Source of the DNA: Lolium rigidum
Lineage: Eukaryota > Streptophyta > Magnoliopsida > Poales > Poaceae
Length of the DNA: 64,000 nucleotides
Assembly (NCBI RefSeq): GCF_022539505.1
Contig: NC_061510.1
Coordinates: forward strand, 32,699,047-32,763,046
Direction: 5' to 3'
The first letter of the stretch is position 1, and each line of letters opens with the position of its first letter. Under the pieces are notes generated by a model. The model was not told the DNA's origin, did not search any database, and saw nothing but the letters and a program-made list of their open reading frames with translations. This document shows, one piece after another, positions 47,701 through 57,431 of the stretch. A program made the position numbers and the translations under genes.

Positions 47701-48449
47701 TGTGTGGTGGCGGACATGGTGGAACGGCAGCGCGCCGACGAGGGGGGCGCGGTGGTGCTCGGTGGCTTGACAGAGAAGAGAGAAAAAGGGGAAGAAAAGG
47801 AGGCGGCGGCGCAAGGAGGGAAGAGGAGGGTTGGCGCTAGGGTTTTCTGGGCAGAGGATAAAGAAGAGGGGGGAGGCATGTGGTGGCGTCGGTGGTGGAG
47901 GACCAGGGCACTCACGCCCTCTGCGTGACTGCTCGAAGAAGACGACAAGGGGAGGAGAAAAGAGAGAGTGAAGGGGTACGGGCTGGTTGGTGGGCTAGGC
48001 CGCCGGGGTGGTTCTGGGCCAGAAGGAAAAAGGAGAGGGAGAAAAGAAGGGCCACCCAGGTGGGCTGGTCGGATAGGTTAGGGTTTGGGGCTTTCTCCTT
48101 TTCTCTTTTTATTTAAAACCTTTGAATTAAAAATCTTTTCTGTTTTGAATTCGAGGCAAGGTGAGAGGTAGATTCCAAAGTAGTTTTCAAAATATTTACT
48201 TTATTTTTAACAAAAGCAAACCACCTTTATATTACAAAAATTTATTTGTTGGAAAAACTTAATTATAAAATAAGAAATACGAGAAGGGAGAATAGAGTAG
48301 GGTTTTATTTAAAAGAATAGACAAGAGAGGGTTATAAAATAATTTTATTATGTTGAAAAACATGGATGATATGATGCATATGCCATGATGATGCACAAAA
48401 GAAAAACAACAAACAAATCTAATATGGGATACTACCCTGGGCCGTTACA
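44706..48449 (-). repeat. LARD-1 LTR5 (3,744 bp, full length)
   Basis: The outermost 5' LTR of the array. It ends at 48449 with …GCCGTTACA and is followed by element B sequence (GCAGCGCTC), so 48449/48450 is the original right insertion boundary. The matching left boundary is gone. Confidence 0.85.
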
Positions 48450-49962
48450 GCAGCGCTCTCATGTTAAAGTTTATAAGGCACAACTTGCATACTCAATCAT
48501 AACGGTCTCCTCATGATCATTGATAACTTGCAAAGCTATATTCATTCAGATAAAACTTGTACTAAACAAGGAAGAATAAAAGACATGATAAAGCAAATCA
48601 CAATATAATGGTTTGATCACAACAACTAAAATGCTTGCTTGAGATGGAGGGAAATAGGTTTACTGACCCAACATAAAGTAAAAGACAGGCCCTTCGCAGA
48701 GGGAAGCAGGGATTAAATCATGTGCTAGAGCTTTTTCAGTTTTGAAATCATATAGAGATAATAAAAGTAACATTTTGAGAGGTGTTTGTTGTTGTCAACG
48801 ACTGGTAGTGGGTACTCTAACCCCCTTGCCAGACAACCTCCAAAGAGCGGCTCCCATTTTATTTTTATTTTGTGTGGCACTCCTTCCAACCTTTCTTTCA
48901 CAAACCATGGCTAACCGAATCCTCGGGTGCCTGCCAACAATCTCATACCATGAAGGAGTGCCTTTTTATTTTGGTTTTATTATGATGATGACACTCCCCC
49001 AACCTTTGCTTACACAAGCCATGGCTAACCGAATCCTTCGGGTGCCGTCCATCAATCACATACCATGGAGGAGTGTCTATTTAGTTTAATTAATTTGGGA
49101 CTGGGAATCCGATTGCCAGCTCTTTTTGCAAAATTATTGGATAAGCGGATGGAGCCACTAGTCCATTGGTGAAAGTTGCCCAACAAGATTGAAAGATAAA
49201 ACACCACATACTTCCTCATGAGCTATAAAACATTGACACAAATAAGAGATAATAAGTTTTGAATTGTTTAAAGGTAGCACACGAAGTATTTACTTGGAAT
49301 GGCAGAAAATACCATGTAGTAGGCAGGTATGGTGGACACAAATGACATAGGTTTGGACTAAGGTTTGGATGCATGAGAAGTATTCCCTCTCAGTACAGGT
49401 TTTTGGCTAGCAAGGTTAATTAGCAAGCATAAGAGTTGAGGGAAACAAACAAATATACATGTGATAGAAACAATCATGCATCTTCCTTGTAAGCACAAAC
49501 AATTTTAACTTCAGAATAATAAGCTATGAGCTAACAAGAAAGAAAGACAATGAAACAACTACATGTATTTCTCTTTTCTACTTAAACCTCAAAGTGTTGT
49601 TGCTATTGACCAATGCTAAGTTTGCCAAAACCAAATAGATTTATTCAATGCTCCCAAAGTGATACCAATACTAACAACAAGGTAGATCATATAATAGAGA
49701 TTGCAAACTAAAATAAGATGTGCAATATGTAAATGATAAGTCTTCTCATTAATATTCCATAACGATAACTCACACCAAGGGATACATAGACAACCAACTA
49801 AAGGAGAGATACTTCCAAGATACAACCCATCTTATATGATAACTTCCCTACTCATGATATGACACTACTTGACAATAAAAAGTAAAAGGTAGTGATAATG
49901 TGATACCGCGGCACTCCCCCAAGCTTGGAACAAACCAAGGGGATGCCAATACCGATGATGAG
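48450..49962 (-). other. Element B 3' non-coding region
   Basis: No coding domain. It holds two direct copies of a block with CCATGGCTAACCGAATCC about 115 bp apart (48897-48962 and 49012-49074) and, next to the extra ORF, a polypurine-type CAAGCTTGGGGGAG on the minus strand (49914-49927). The LARD-1 array truncates it at 48450. Confidence 0.7.
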
Positions 49963-50418
49963 TTACTCCTTCGGCGATGGTGTTGATGAACTCCTCCCGC
50001 GCTTCTTACAGATCTCCTTCAGCTTCAGTTTCTCAGCTTGGCAATTCTGCACTAAGACTCGAAGAGATTCATTGTTATCTGAAGTTGGCGATGATGACCT
50101 TGTGATGTGAATCGAGTGATATTCCAGCATTCTTCGGAGACGGCAATTCTCCTCCTGGAGTATCTCCACTTCTCTTCTTAGAGCCCGATATTGGTCACAA
50201 AACTCATCGGTAGTCCGTAGAGCTTCTTCCAACACAGGGAAGGAGTCGATGCTAAGAGCAGGTGGTAAAGGTCCCTGCAAGTTATGAGAAAAAGAACGTC
50301 GAGTGTCAATAGATCCCACCAAGATTTGCTTGCTCCCAATGGCTTGCTGCTCTTGTCTTGATGGCACCCTCTTCACTTCTTCCTCCGGAAGCCCCTTGCC
50401 CTTGTTCTTGGAGACCAT
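49963..50418 (-). CDS. Extra ORF downstream of integrase in element B (coiled-coil protein)
   Basis: 151 codons from MVSKNKGKGLPEEE. I do not recognise the family. A basic N-terminus is followed by a heptad-rich stretch LRREVEILQEENCRLRRML (about residues 84-102), strongly suggestive of a coiled coil, then a second charged stretch near the C-terminus (CQAEKLKLKEICKKRG). No transmembrane segment or signal peptide, so it is not an obvious envelope protein although it sits where Athila elements carry env-like genes. It is in pol sense, about 340 bp beyond the integrase stop, with its own TATA box (50511-50520). The start at 50418 was preferred over the upstream 50466 because it begins the well-composed part and leaves a leader. 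Role unknown; a dimerising nucleic-acid-binding accessory protein is one guess. Confidence 0.6.
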   Translation of the reverse strand: MVSKNKGKGLPEEEVKRVPSRQEQQAIGSKQILVGSIDTRRSFSHNLQGPLPPALSIDSFPVLEEALRTTDEFCDQYRALRREVEILQEENCRLRRMLEYHSIHITRSSSPTSDNNESLRVLVQNCQAEKLKLKEICKKRGRSSSTPSPKE

Positions 50419-50510
50419 GGTGCTTCTAAACTGAAAACGGATCCTGGCAGAAACAGCTCGAAACAAAACACGTCGAGAAAACGATATACGGGCCTCCAGG
50501 GGTCCGGGGG

Positions 50511-50520
50511 ATTATATAGA
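50511..50520 (-). promoter_or_regulatory. Putative internal promoter of the extra ORF
   Basis: Minus-strand TCTATATAAT lies about 95 bp upstream of the ATG at 50418. Upstream of it, at 50571-50652, is a GC-rich inverted-repeat block also found just upstream of the TATA region in LTRs at 16914-16990 and 61280-61355. Confidence 0.5.
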
Positions 50521-50756
50521 AAAAAATTTCACGACAAAAGGAAAGTACCTGATCGAACTAGAGTCGGAAAGGGGCGACGAGGCGGCCAGACCATAGGTCG
50601 GCGCGGGCCCAGGTCAGGCCGCGCCGGTCTATGGTGGCACGCCCTCGTGCGTCTTTTCCACTCCGTTTTGAACTCGTAATTTTTCATATTTTCCAAAAAC
50701 AGCAAAAATATAGTTCGGAAAGTAAATTGCGAACATTTCATTACCAGTACTGTTAC

Positions 50757-52223
50757 CTATTCAAAGTCGAGTTCTGGCGGACTGTCAATTTGTCCTTTAA
50801 TGAAAGCCTCCGGTGTTTCCACTTGAATAATATCAACATCTACATTATAGGAATCACCTGAGATATAATGCTTGAGTCTTTGTCCATTCACCACTTGCGT
50901 GGCATTGCCTTGGAGAGAGCTAATTTTGATTGCTCCTGAACGATACACCTCCTCAACAACATATGGTCCTTCCCATTTCGAGAGTAAATTCCCTGCAAAG
51001 AATCTGAGACGAGACCGATACAATAGGACTTTATCCCCAATATTAAATTCTCTTTTGCTAATCCTTCTATCATGCCATTTTTTAACTTTTTCTTTAAAGA
51101 GTTTAGCATTTTCATAAGCTTTACTTCTCCATTCATCTAGAGAACTCAATTGCAACAACCTCTTATTACCGGCAAGTTTAGGATCTTTATTTAATTCTCT
51201 AACAGCCCAATAAGCTTTGTGCTCTAGTTCTAAAGGTAAATGACAAGCTTTTCCGTAAACCATTTTATAAGGTGACATTCCCATGGGATTTTTATAAGCA
51301 GTTCTATAAGCCCATAGTGCATCCTTCAATTTACTAGTCCAATTCTTTCTAGTTTTATTTACAGTCTTTTGCAAGATAGATTTAATCTCCCTATTTGATA
51401 ACTCTACTTGCCCACTAGTTTGAGGATGATAAGCGGAAGCAATTCTATGATTAATACCATACCTAGCAAGAGTTTTTCTAAAACCTCCATGAATAAAATG
51501 AGAACCTCCATCAGTCATAATATATCTAGGCACTCCAAATCTAGGAAAAATAATATCTAAAAGCATTCTTAAAGAGGTCTCACCATCGGCACTTTTTGTA
51601 GGTATGGCTTCCACCCATTTAGTAACATAATCAACGAGCAACAAGTATATGAGTGTTACCTTTGAAGACGGAAAAGGTCCCATGAAGTCAAATCCCCAAC
51701 AATCAAACGGTTCAATAACAAGAGTATAATTCATAGGCATTTCATTACGTCTGGAGATATTACCAACCCTTTGGCATTCATCACAAGATAAAATAAACTT
51801 TCTTGCATCCTTGAAGAGAGTTGGCCAATAAAAACCTGATTGTAGAACCTTTTGCGCGGTTCTTTCTCCGGCGTGATGTCCTCCATAAGCACTACCATGA
51901 CATTTACTCAATATCTCTTGTTGTTCATATTCGGGAACACACCTTCGCAGAATACCATCCACTCCTTCTTTATATAAGTGTGGGTCATCCCAGAAATAAT
52001 GCCTCAAGTCATCAAAGAATTTCCTCCTTTGCTGAGCTGAAAAGGTTGGAGACAAGTACTTGGAAACAATAAATTTAGCATAATCAGCATACCAAGGACT
52101 GTCTCGCGAGCTCACCTTTATTACAGCCAATTGTTCATTTGGAAAACTATCATTAACGAGGAACGGGATCATAAGCAATATTTTCCAATCTAGACAAATT
52201 ATCGACAACAGGATTATCGGCAC
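50757..52223 (-). CDS. Element B integrase region
   Basis: The integrase begins about residue 60 of a 488-codon frame. An HHCC zinc site is visible ([14 protein letters not shown]…CDECQRVGN), then the catalytic core with [10 protein letters not shown] (first Asp), MTDGGSHF (second Asp) and the Glu in [19 protein letters not shown], and a C-terminal GPY/F-type module ([19 protein letters not shown]). No chromodomain follows. The true upstream context is the RNase H frame: at 52155-52160 the sequence reads AACGAGG where AACAGG would fuse the two frames, so the N-terminal 20-odd codons before NDSFPNEQ are an out-of-frame artefact. The catalytic triad is intact. It would insert element cDNA into chromosomes. 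Confidence 0.85.
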   Translation of the reverse strand: MPIILLSIICLDWKILLMIPFLVNDSFPNEQLAVIKVSSRDSPWYADYAKFIVSKYLSPTFSAQQRRKFFDDLRHYFWDDPHLYKEGVDGILRRCVPEYEQQEILSKCHGSAYGGHHAGERTAQKVLQSGFYWPTLFKDARKFILSCDECQRVGNISRRNEMPMNYTLVIEPFDCWGFDFMGPFPSSKVTLIYLLLVDYVTKWVEAIPTKSADGETSLRMLLDIIFPRFGVPRYIMTDGGSHFIHGGFRKTLARYGINHRIASAYHPQTSGQVELSNREIKSILQKTVNKTRKNWTSKLKDALWAYRTAYKNPMGMSPYKMVYGKACHLPLELEHKAYWAVRELNKDPKLAGNKRLLQLSSLDEWRSKAYENAKLFKEKVKKWHDRRISKREFNIGDKVLLYRSRLRFFAGNLLSKWEGPYVVEEVYRSGAIKISSLQGNATQVVNGQRLKHYISGDSYNVDVDIIQVETPEAFIKGQIDSPPELDFE

Positions 52224-52720
52224 CTTTCCTATCTACAATATGTAAATCAAATTCTTGCAAAAGAAGTACCCATCTAATAAGCCTCGGCTTAGCATCTTTC
52301 TTTGTCATAAGGTATCTAATTGCAGCATGATCAGTATGAATCGTAACTTTTGAATCAACAATATAAGATCTAAATTTATCACAAGCAAAGACTACAGCTA
52401 ATAATTCTTTTTCAGTTGTAGCATAATTTCTTTGAGCAGCATCAAGAGTTTTACTAGCATAATGAATAACATTCAGTTTTTTATTTACCCGCTGTCCAAG
52501 AACAGCGCCTACAGCAAAATCACTAGCATCAGACATAATTTCAAATGGTAAGTTCCAATCAGGAGGTTCAACTACAGGAGCAGTTGTTAAGGCTTTCTTT
52601 GGAGTTTCAAAAGCTTCCTTACAATCATCATCAAAAACAAAAGGTACGTCTTTTTGAAGAAGATTAGTAAGAGGCTTTGAAATCTTGGAGAATTCTTTAA
52701 TAAATCTCCTATAAAACCCG
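52153..52720 (-). pseudogene. Element B RNase H region
   Basis: Continues reverse transcriptase in another frame: [16 protein letters not shown], then [18 protein letters not shown] (RNase H catalytic Asp), [20 protein letters not shown] (catalytic Glu) and [11 protein letters not shown]. The join to reverse transcriptase at about 52719 reads CCCGAGCATG where CCCAGCATG keeps the frame. The join to integrase at 52157 is the same kind of CAG-to-CGAG change. Confidence 0.8.
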
Positions 52721-54084
52721 AGCATGACCAAGAACACTACGAATACCTTTAACATCCCTCGGATAGGGCATCTTCTCAATTGCTTCAACTTTAGCTCTAT
52801 CAACTTCAATACCTTTCTCGGAAATTTTATGTCCCAATACAATTCCTTCATTAACCATAAAGTGGCATTTCTCCCAATTAAGAACAAGGTTAGTTTCTTC
52901 ACATCTCTGCAAAACTTTATCAAGGTTTCGCAAGAAACTATCAAAAGAATTCCCATAGACGGAAAAATCATCCATGAATACTTCCACAATACTCTCGCAA
53001 AAGCCATGAAAAATAGCAGACATGCATCTTTGAAAAGTAGCAGGAGCATTACAAAAACCAAAAGGCATACGCCTATAAGCATAAGTTCCATAGGGACAAG
53101 TAAAAGTGGTTTTCTCTTGATCTTTAGTTTTAACGACAATTTGTGAAAACCCGGAATAACCATCAAGAAAGCAAAAATGAGTATTTTTAGACAATCTTTC
53201 TAGCATTTGATCAATAAATGGTAAAGGGTAATGATCTTTCTTAGTAACTTTATTAACTTTTTGAAAATCAATGCACATTCTGTACCCTACAACTTCTCTT
53301 TGAGGGATGAGCTCATCATTATCATTAGGCACAACAGTCATTCCTCCTTTCTTGGGAACGCAATGCACAGGACTAACCCATCTACTATCAGCAATAGGAT
53401 ATATAATACCAGCTTCAAGAAGTTTTAATACCTCATTCCTTACCACCTCCTTCATCTTCGGAATTAGACGACGCCGATGTTCAACAACAGGCTTTGCATC
53501 ATCTTCCATATTAATAGCATGTTGGCAAATAGAAGGAGAAATCCCCTTCAAATCATCAAGAGTGTAGCCAATAGCTCCTCGGTGTTTCTTCAATATTTCC
53601 AATAGCCTTTCTTCTTCAAACTCTGTAAGCTTAGAACTAATAATAACAGGATATATTTTCTTATCATCAATATGAGCATATTTAAGATTATCAGGCAATG
53701 GTTTTAAATCAAAGACATGATCTTCCTTTGGTGGCGGTGTTGTACCCAGATCTTCCACCGGTAAATCATGCTTAAGAATAGGTTGGCGAAGAAAAATTTC
53801 CTCAAGCTCATCTCTTTCTTTCCTAAAAACTTCACTCTCGCTATCCTCCAAATGTTGCTGCAAAGGATTATTAGGAACAAGAACAATAGATGCACACTGT
53901 TCCATTTTAAAATCATTATTAGGCAAATCAGCTTTATAAGGAGCTTTGGTAAATTTAGAGAAGTTAAACTCATATGATTCACCAGCAAATTTAGTCAAAA
54001 TTTTCTCTTTCTTGCAATCTATAATAGCTCCACAAGTATTTAGAAAAGGTCTACCAAAAATAATAGGACAATAATCACTAGCGA
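52709..54084 (-). pseudogene. Element B protease end and reverse transcriptase
   Basis: Starts after the frame break near 54083 with DYCPIIFGRPFLNT (end of the protease domain), then a linker (HLEDSESEVFRKERDELEE). The reverse transcriptase follows: [51 protein letters not shown] (catalytic Asp), [17 protein letters not shown] and [10 protein letters not shown] (FMDD form of the catalytic motif). All conserved blocks are present. The frame breaks at both ends coincide with CGAG where CAG is expected (54083 and 52719). Confidence 0.85.
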
Positions 54085-54424
54085 GCAGAACCAAGTACCA
54101 AAAAGTCAGCAGGATATTTAATCTTACCACATAGAACTTCCACATCTCGAACAATACCAATTGGAGAAATAGTTTCTCTATTAGCCAGCTGAATAACCAC
54201 ATCAATATCTTCAAGTTCACAAGAACCAATTTCGCGCATAATCTCCGTATAAAGCTCATAAGGAATAGCACTAACACTTGCACCAATATCACATAAACCA
54301 TAATAGCAATGATCACCTATTCTAACAGATAGCATAGGAACACTAACTTGTTTGGGTTTATTAGGATGTGAAACAATATTAGAAGCATCTTCACAGAAAA
54401 TAATATGACCATCCTCCACATTTT
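54085..54424 (-). pseudogene. Element B aspartic protease region
   Basis: Encodes EDGHIIFCEDASNIVSHP, then the active-site segment LCDIGASVSAIPYELY, in which DIGA replaces DTGA/DSGA as is common in Athila-type elements, and FLVLGSA. Left and right frame breaks are at 54421-54424 (an extra T in a T run) and at 54083 (CAG to CGAG). Confidence 0.8.
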
Positions 54425-55473
54425 CGAGTCACAAGATCTTTAACTATTGCAACAGCGAGGTTCAACTTTTATTTGTTCTTCGGGTTCTACGGGTTTCTTT
54501 TCACTTTTATGAACCGCACTATTTATAACAGATTACTCCTTCATTTTAGCAGGGAAAGGAGTTTTTTCAATATAAGCTTCAGGAATAACATGATCAGCAG
54601 TTTCAACTACAACGCATTTATTAATAGATGAATCAATTTTATCTTTATACGGTTCATGATACTTATCAAAATTCTTCTTAGGCAATTCATAATGTGAGGC
54701 AAAAGCTTTATAAAGATTTGCAGCAACTTGAGAATCAAGACCATATGTAGCACTCATATTACGAAATTTATCAGTATCCATAAAAGCTTAATGCATTTAT
54801 AATCATAAATTATACCTGATTCTCTATCCTTGTTGTTCTCCCAACCTTCAGTATTTTCTTGGATCCGATCAAGAAGGTCCCTTTTAAACTCTTCTTTGTT
54901 GCGTGTAAATGATCCAGAACAAGAAGTATCCAGCAAGGTCTTGTCTTGAAAAGAAAGTCTTGCATAGAAATTATCAATAATAACGTTACCCGGAAGCTCA
55001 TGAATGGGGCATTTGAGCATTAAAGACTTCAATCTCCCCCAAGCTTGGGCAATACTTTCTCCATCATGAGGCCAGAAATTATATATGCGGTTACGATCTT
55101 TGTGAATTTCACTTGGAGGATAGAATTTAGAATAAAATAAAGGCACAATGTCCTCCCAATCAAGAGAATCACCATTCTTCAGCAATTTATACCAATGCGC
55201 CGCTTTACCAGACAGCGATATAGAGAATAGTTTCTTTCTAACTTCATTCATAGCAATACCTGCACATTTGAATAACCCGCATAATTCATGCAAAAACAGT
55301 AAATGATCACCGGGATGGACAGTTCCATCCCCTTCATAGCGGTTATCCATAACACGTTCAATAATTTTCATAGGTATTTTATATGGTATCACTTCCTCAC
55401 CTGGCGCCTCATCCACTACCGCTGCAGTAGTAGTAGATTTCCCAAATAGAAATTGAAGAGAAGATCTCTCCAT
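54425..55473 (-). pseudogene. Element B gag
   Basis: Starts MERSSLQFLFGKSTTT at 55473. The retrotransposon gag core follows: HELCGLFKCAGIAMNEVRKK, AAHWYKLLKNGDSLDWEDIV, FYSKFYPPSEIHKDRNRI, DNFYARLSFQDKTLL. A break near 54790 (apparent loss of one C) shifts to the next part (DTDKFRNMSATYGLDSQVA…KKNFDKYHEP). A stop at 54533-54535 appears to be a true substitution, and a CAG-to-CGAG insertion lies at 54455-54458. It would assemble the virus-like particle. No zinc knuckle was seen. Confidence 0.8.
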
Positions 55474-55559
55474 AATGACTTATAGCAGCAGGCAGAAATA
55501 AAATCAGCACAAACAGTAAAGGTTTTCCTTACCAATTCCACTTACCAATAGCGCTTCAC

Positions 55560-55577
55560 TCCCCGGCAACGGCGCCA
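55560..55577 (-). other. Element B primer-binding site (tRNA-Asp)
   Basis: Minus-strand TGGCGCCGTTGCCGGGGA is complementary to the 3' end of plant tRNA-Asp(GTC). It lies 11 bp inside the 5' LTR end at 55589. Confidence 0.9.
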
Positions 55578-55588
55578 AAAAATAGTCT

Positions 55589-57102
55589 TGATGACCCACA
55601 AGTATAGGGGGTGTATCGTAGTATTTTCGATAAGTAAGAATGTCGATCCCAACGAGGAGCAGAAGGTGTTGACAAGCGGTTTCGATGAAGGATTCCCTGT
55701 AAATGCTCACGAGACAAGTATTCGGGGGTTTTGATGTAACAGATTGAATAAGGTACGAGTAAGTAAAGTGCGAGAGTAACAATTGCAGCGAGTGGCCCAA
55801 TCCTTTTTAGCACAAAGGACAAGCCGGTTTGTTTACTTATAATGACCAAACGTTCTCGAGGACACACGGGATTTTAGTCTAGTGCTTTCGCTACATACGG
55901 CTAAATAATCTTCATTGTTATGATAAGTGTTGTGTGGGTGAACCTATGCTAATGTACCGCCCTTCCTAGGACTAATACATACTTGTGATTATACCCCTTG
56001 CAAGCATCCGCAACTACAAGAAAGTAATTAAGATAAATCTAACCGCAACCTTAAACTCTGAGATCCTGCGATCCCTCCTGCATCGATATACCAACGGGGG
56101 TTTAGGTTTCTGTCACTCCGGCAACCCCGCAATTGGCAAACGAGTACAAGATGCATTCCCCTAGGCCCATAAAGGTGAAGTGTCATGTAGTCGACGTTCA
56201 CATGACACCACTAGAAGAATAACACCACAACTTAAATATCATACCATTGAATATTACTCAACCATAGTTCACTACTAACAGTTAGACTTCACCCATGTCC
56301 TCAAGAACTAAATGAACTACTCACGAGACATCATATGGAACATGATCAGAGGTGATATGATGATGAATAACAATCTGAACATAAACTTGGTTCAATGGTT
56401 TCACTCAATAGCATCAACAACAAGTACAAATCGATACCGGGAGAGTTTCCCCTATCAAACAATCAAGATCAAACCCAAATTGCTACGGCGGTGACGGTGT
56501 CCAGCGGTGGAGACGGCGGTGATGATTGTGGAGATGATGATGATGGTGATGGAGATGATGTCCAGCTCGATGGCGGTGACGATGGCGTCGATTTCCCCCT
56601 CCGGGAGGGAATTTCCCCGGCGGATTCCCGCCCGCCGGAGAGCTCTTTTCTCTCTCGGTGTTCTCCGCCCCGCGAGGCGGCTGTAACTCTTCGCGAGGTA
56701 CCCTCTCGTGGCTTAGGTCTTCGGGACGAAGGGTTTCGCGAAGAAAAGGAGGCGAAAGGGGCTGTGGGGCCCCCACACCACAAGGTGGCGCGGCCGGGCC
56801 ATGGGCCGCGCCGGCTCGTGGTCCGGCCCCACCTTGGGCCTTCTCGGCTCCCCTTCTGGCTTCCTTCGTCATCTGGAAAAATATGATTTTTGGTATAATT
56901 TCCTTCCACAGTTGATCTTCCGAAATATTGCGTTCTGACGGTGCTTTTTCCAGCAGAATCCTAGCTCCGGTGCTTGATCCTCCAATAATGATGAAACATG
57001 CAAAATAGATGAAATAACATAAGTATTGTACCCAAATATGAAATATATCAATGAATAACAGCAAATTATGATATAAAATAGTGATGCAAATTGGACGTAT
57101 CA
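55589..57102 (-). repeat. Element B 5' LTR (1,514 bp)
   Basis: Minus-strand ends TGATACGTCC and GGGTCATCA. The GC-rich inverted-repeat block is at 56766-56835. Unlike the LTRs of A and O over most of its length, it shares the ends and this block with them. Confidence 0.85.
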
Positions 57103-57431
57103 GTGCCCCACTGGTCATCCTCTGGTGCTCCCAGGTGCCTCTTCGAAAAATAGGACCAACGGTATAATTTTTGTGAATTTTTGAAAACTTTGAAAAATGC
57201 ACATTTCTGGGTATTAAGTTTATTATTACTGGCCAGGAAATTTTTTGAAATCTCTAATTAACTAAGGAACTTTGCAAATCAAAAGTGCTACAGCAAATAA
57301 GACAAATGGAGTGAGAAAGAGATGTTGTTTACCTCCTCTATGCATATAAAAGGTATTCGTTAACAAGGTTCATCAAGTCTTGCCACCGAATAATTTTTAC
57401 ATAACATAAGAAGAAATAAACCTCAAATCAA

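Larger units (their letters stand above)
27872..48449 (-). mobile_element. LARD-1 tandem array: five LTRs and four interiors
   Basis: The same unit repeats head-to-tail: LTR1 (partial, to 28067), interior 28068-28536, LTR2 28537-32278, interior 32279-32747, LTR3 32748-41348 (with a Copia insertion), interior 41349-41816, LTR4 41817-44239 (1.3-kb internal deletion), interior 44240-44705, LTR5 44706-48449. LTRs are about 3.74 kb, bounded on the minus strand by TGTAACGGCCC and GGGGCGTCACA. Each interior is 466-469 bp and has a tRNA-Met primer site 3 bp from the LTR. No interior encodes protein. Minus orientation is fixed by the primer site. Tandem LTR arrays form by unequal recombination between LTRs, or by template switching. 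Confidence 0.85.
48450..57102 (-). mobile_element. Element B: Athila-like Gypsy retrotransposon with pol and an extra ORF, 3' end missing
   Basis: Minus-strand order: 5' LTR 55589-57102, tRNA-Asp primer site 55560-55577, gag, protease, reverse transcriptase, RNase H, integrase (to 50757), extra ORF (49963-50418), 3' non-coding region to 48450. Its 3' LTR is not in the window. Integrase has no chromodomain, which with the tRNA-Asp primer fits the Athila/Tat branch. Most frame breaks coincide with a one-base insertion at CAG sites, so the element may be less decayed than it looks. Confidence 0.85.

Noticed and set aside
55560..55577. Matches to the 3' end of tRNA-Asp (also 60154, 62791, 63824) as tRNA genes
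   Set aside because: Only the last 18 bases match, on the strand complementary to the tRNA and next to LTR ends. These are retrotransposon primer-binding sites.
56395..56886. Asp/Gly-rich frame in the LTR of element B
   Set aside because: Simple GGTGATGATGATGG-type repeats in an LTR make both strands open. It ends within the LTR and has no homology.
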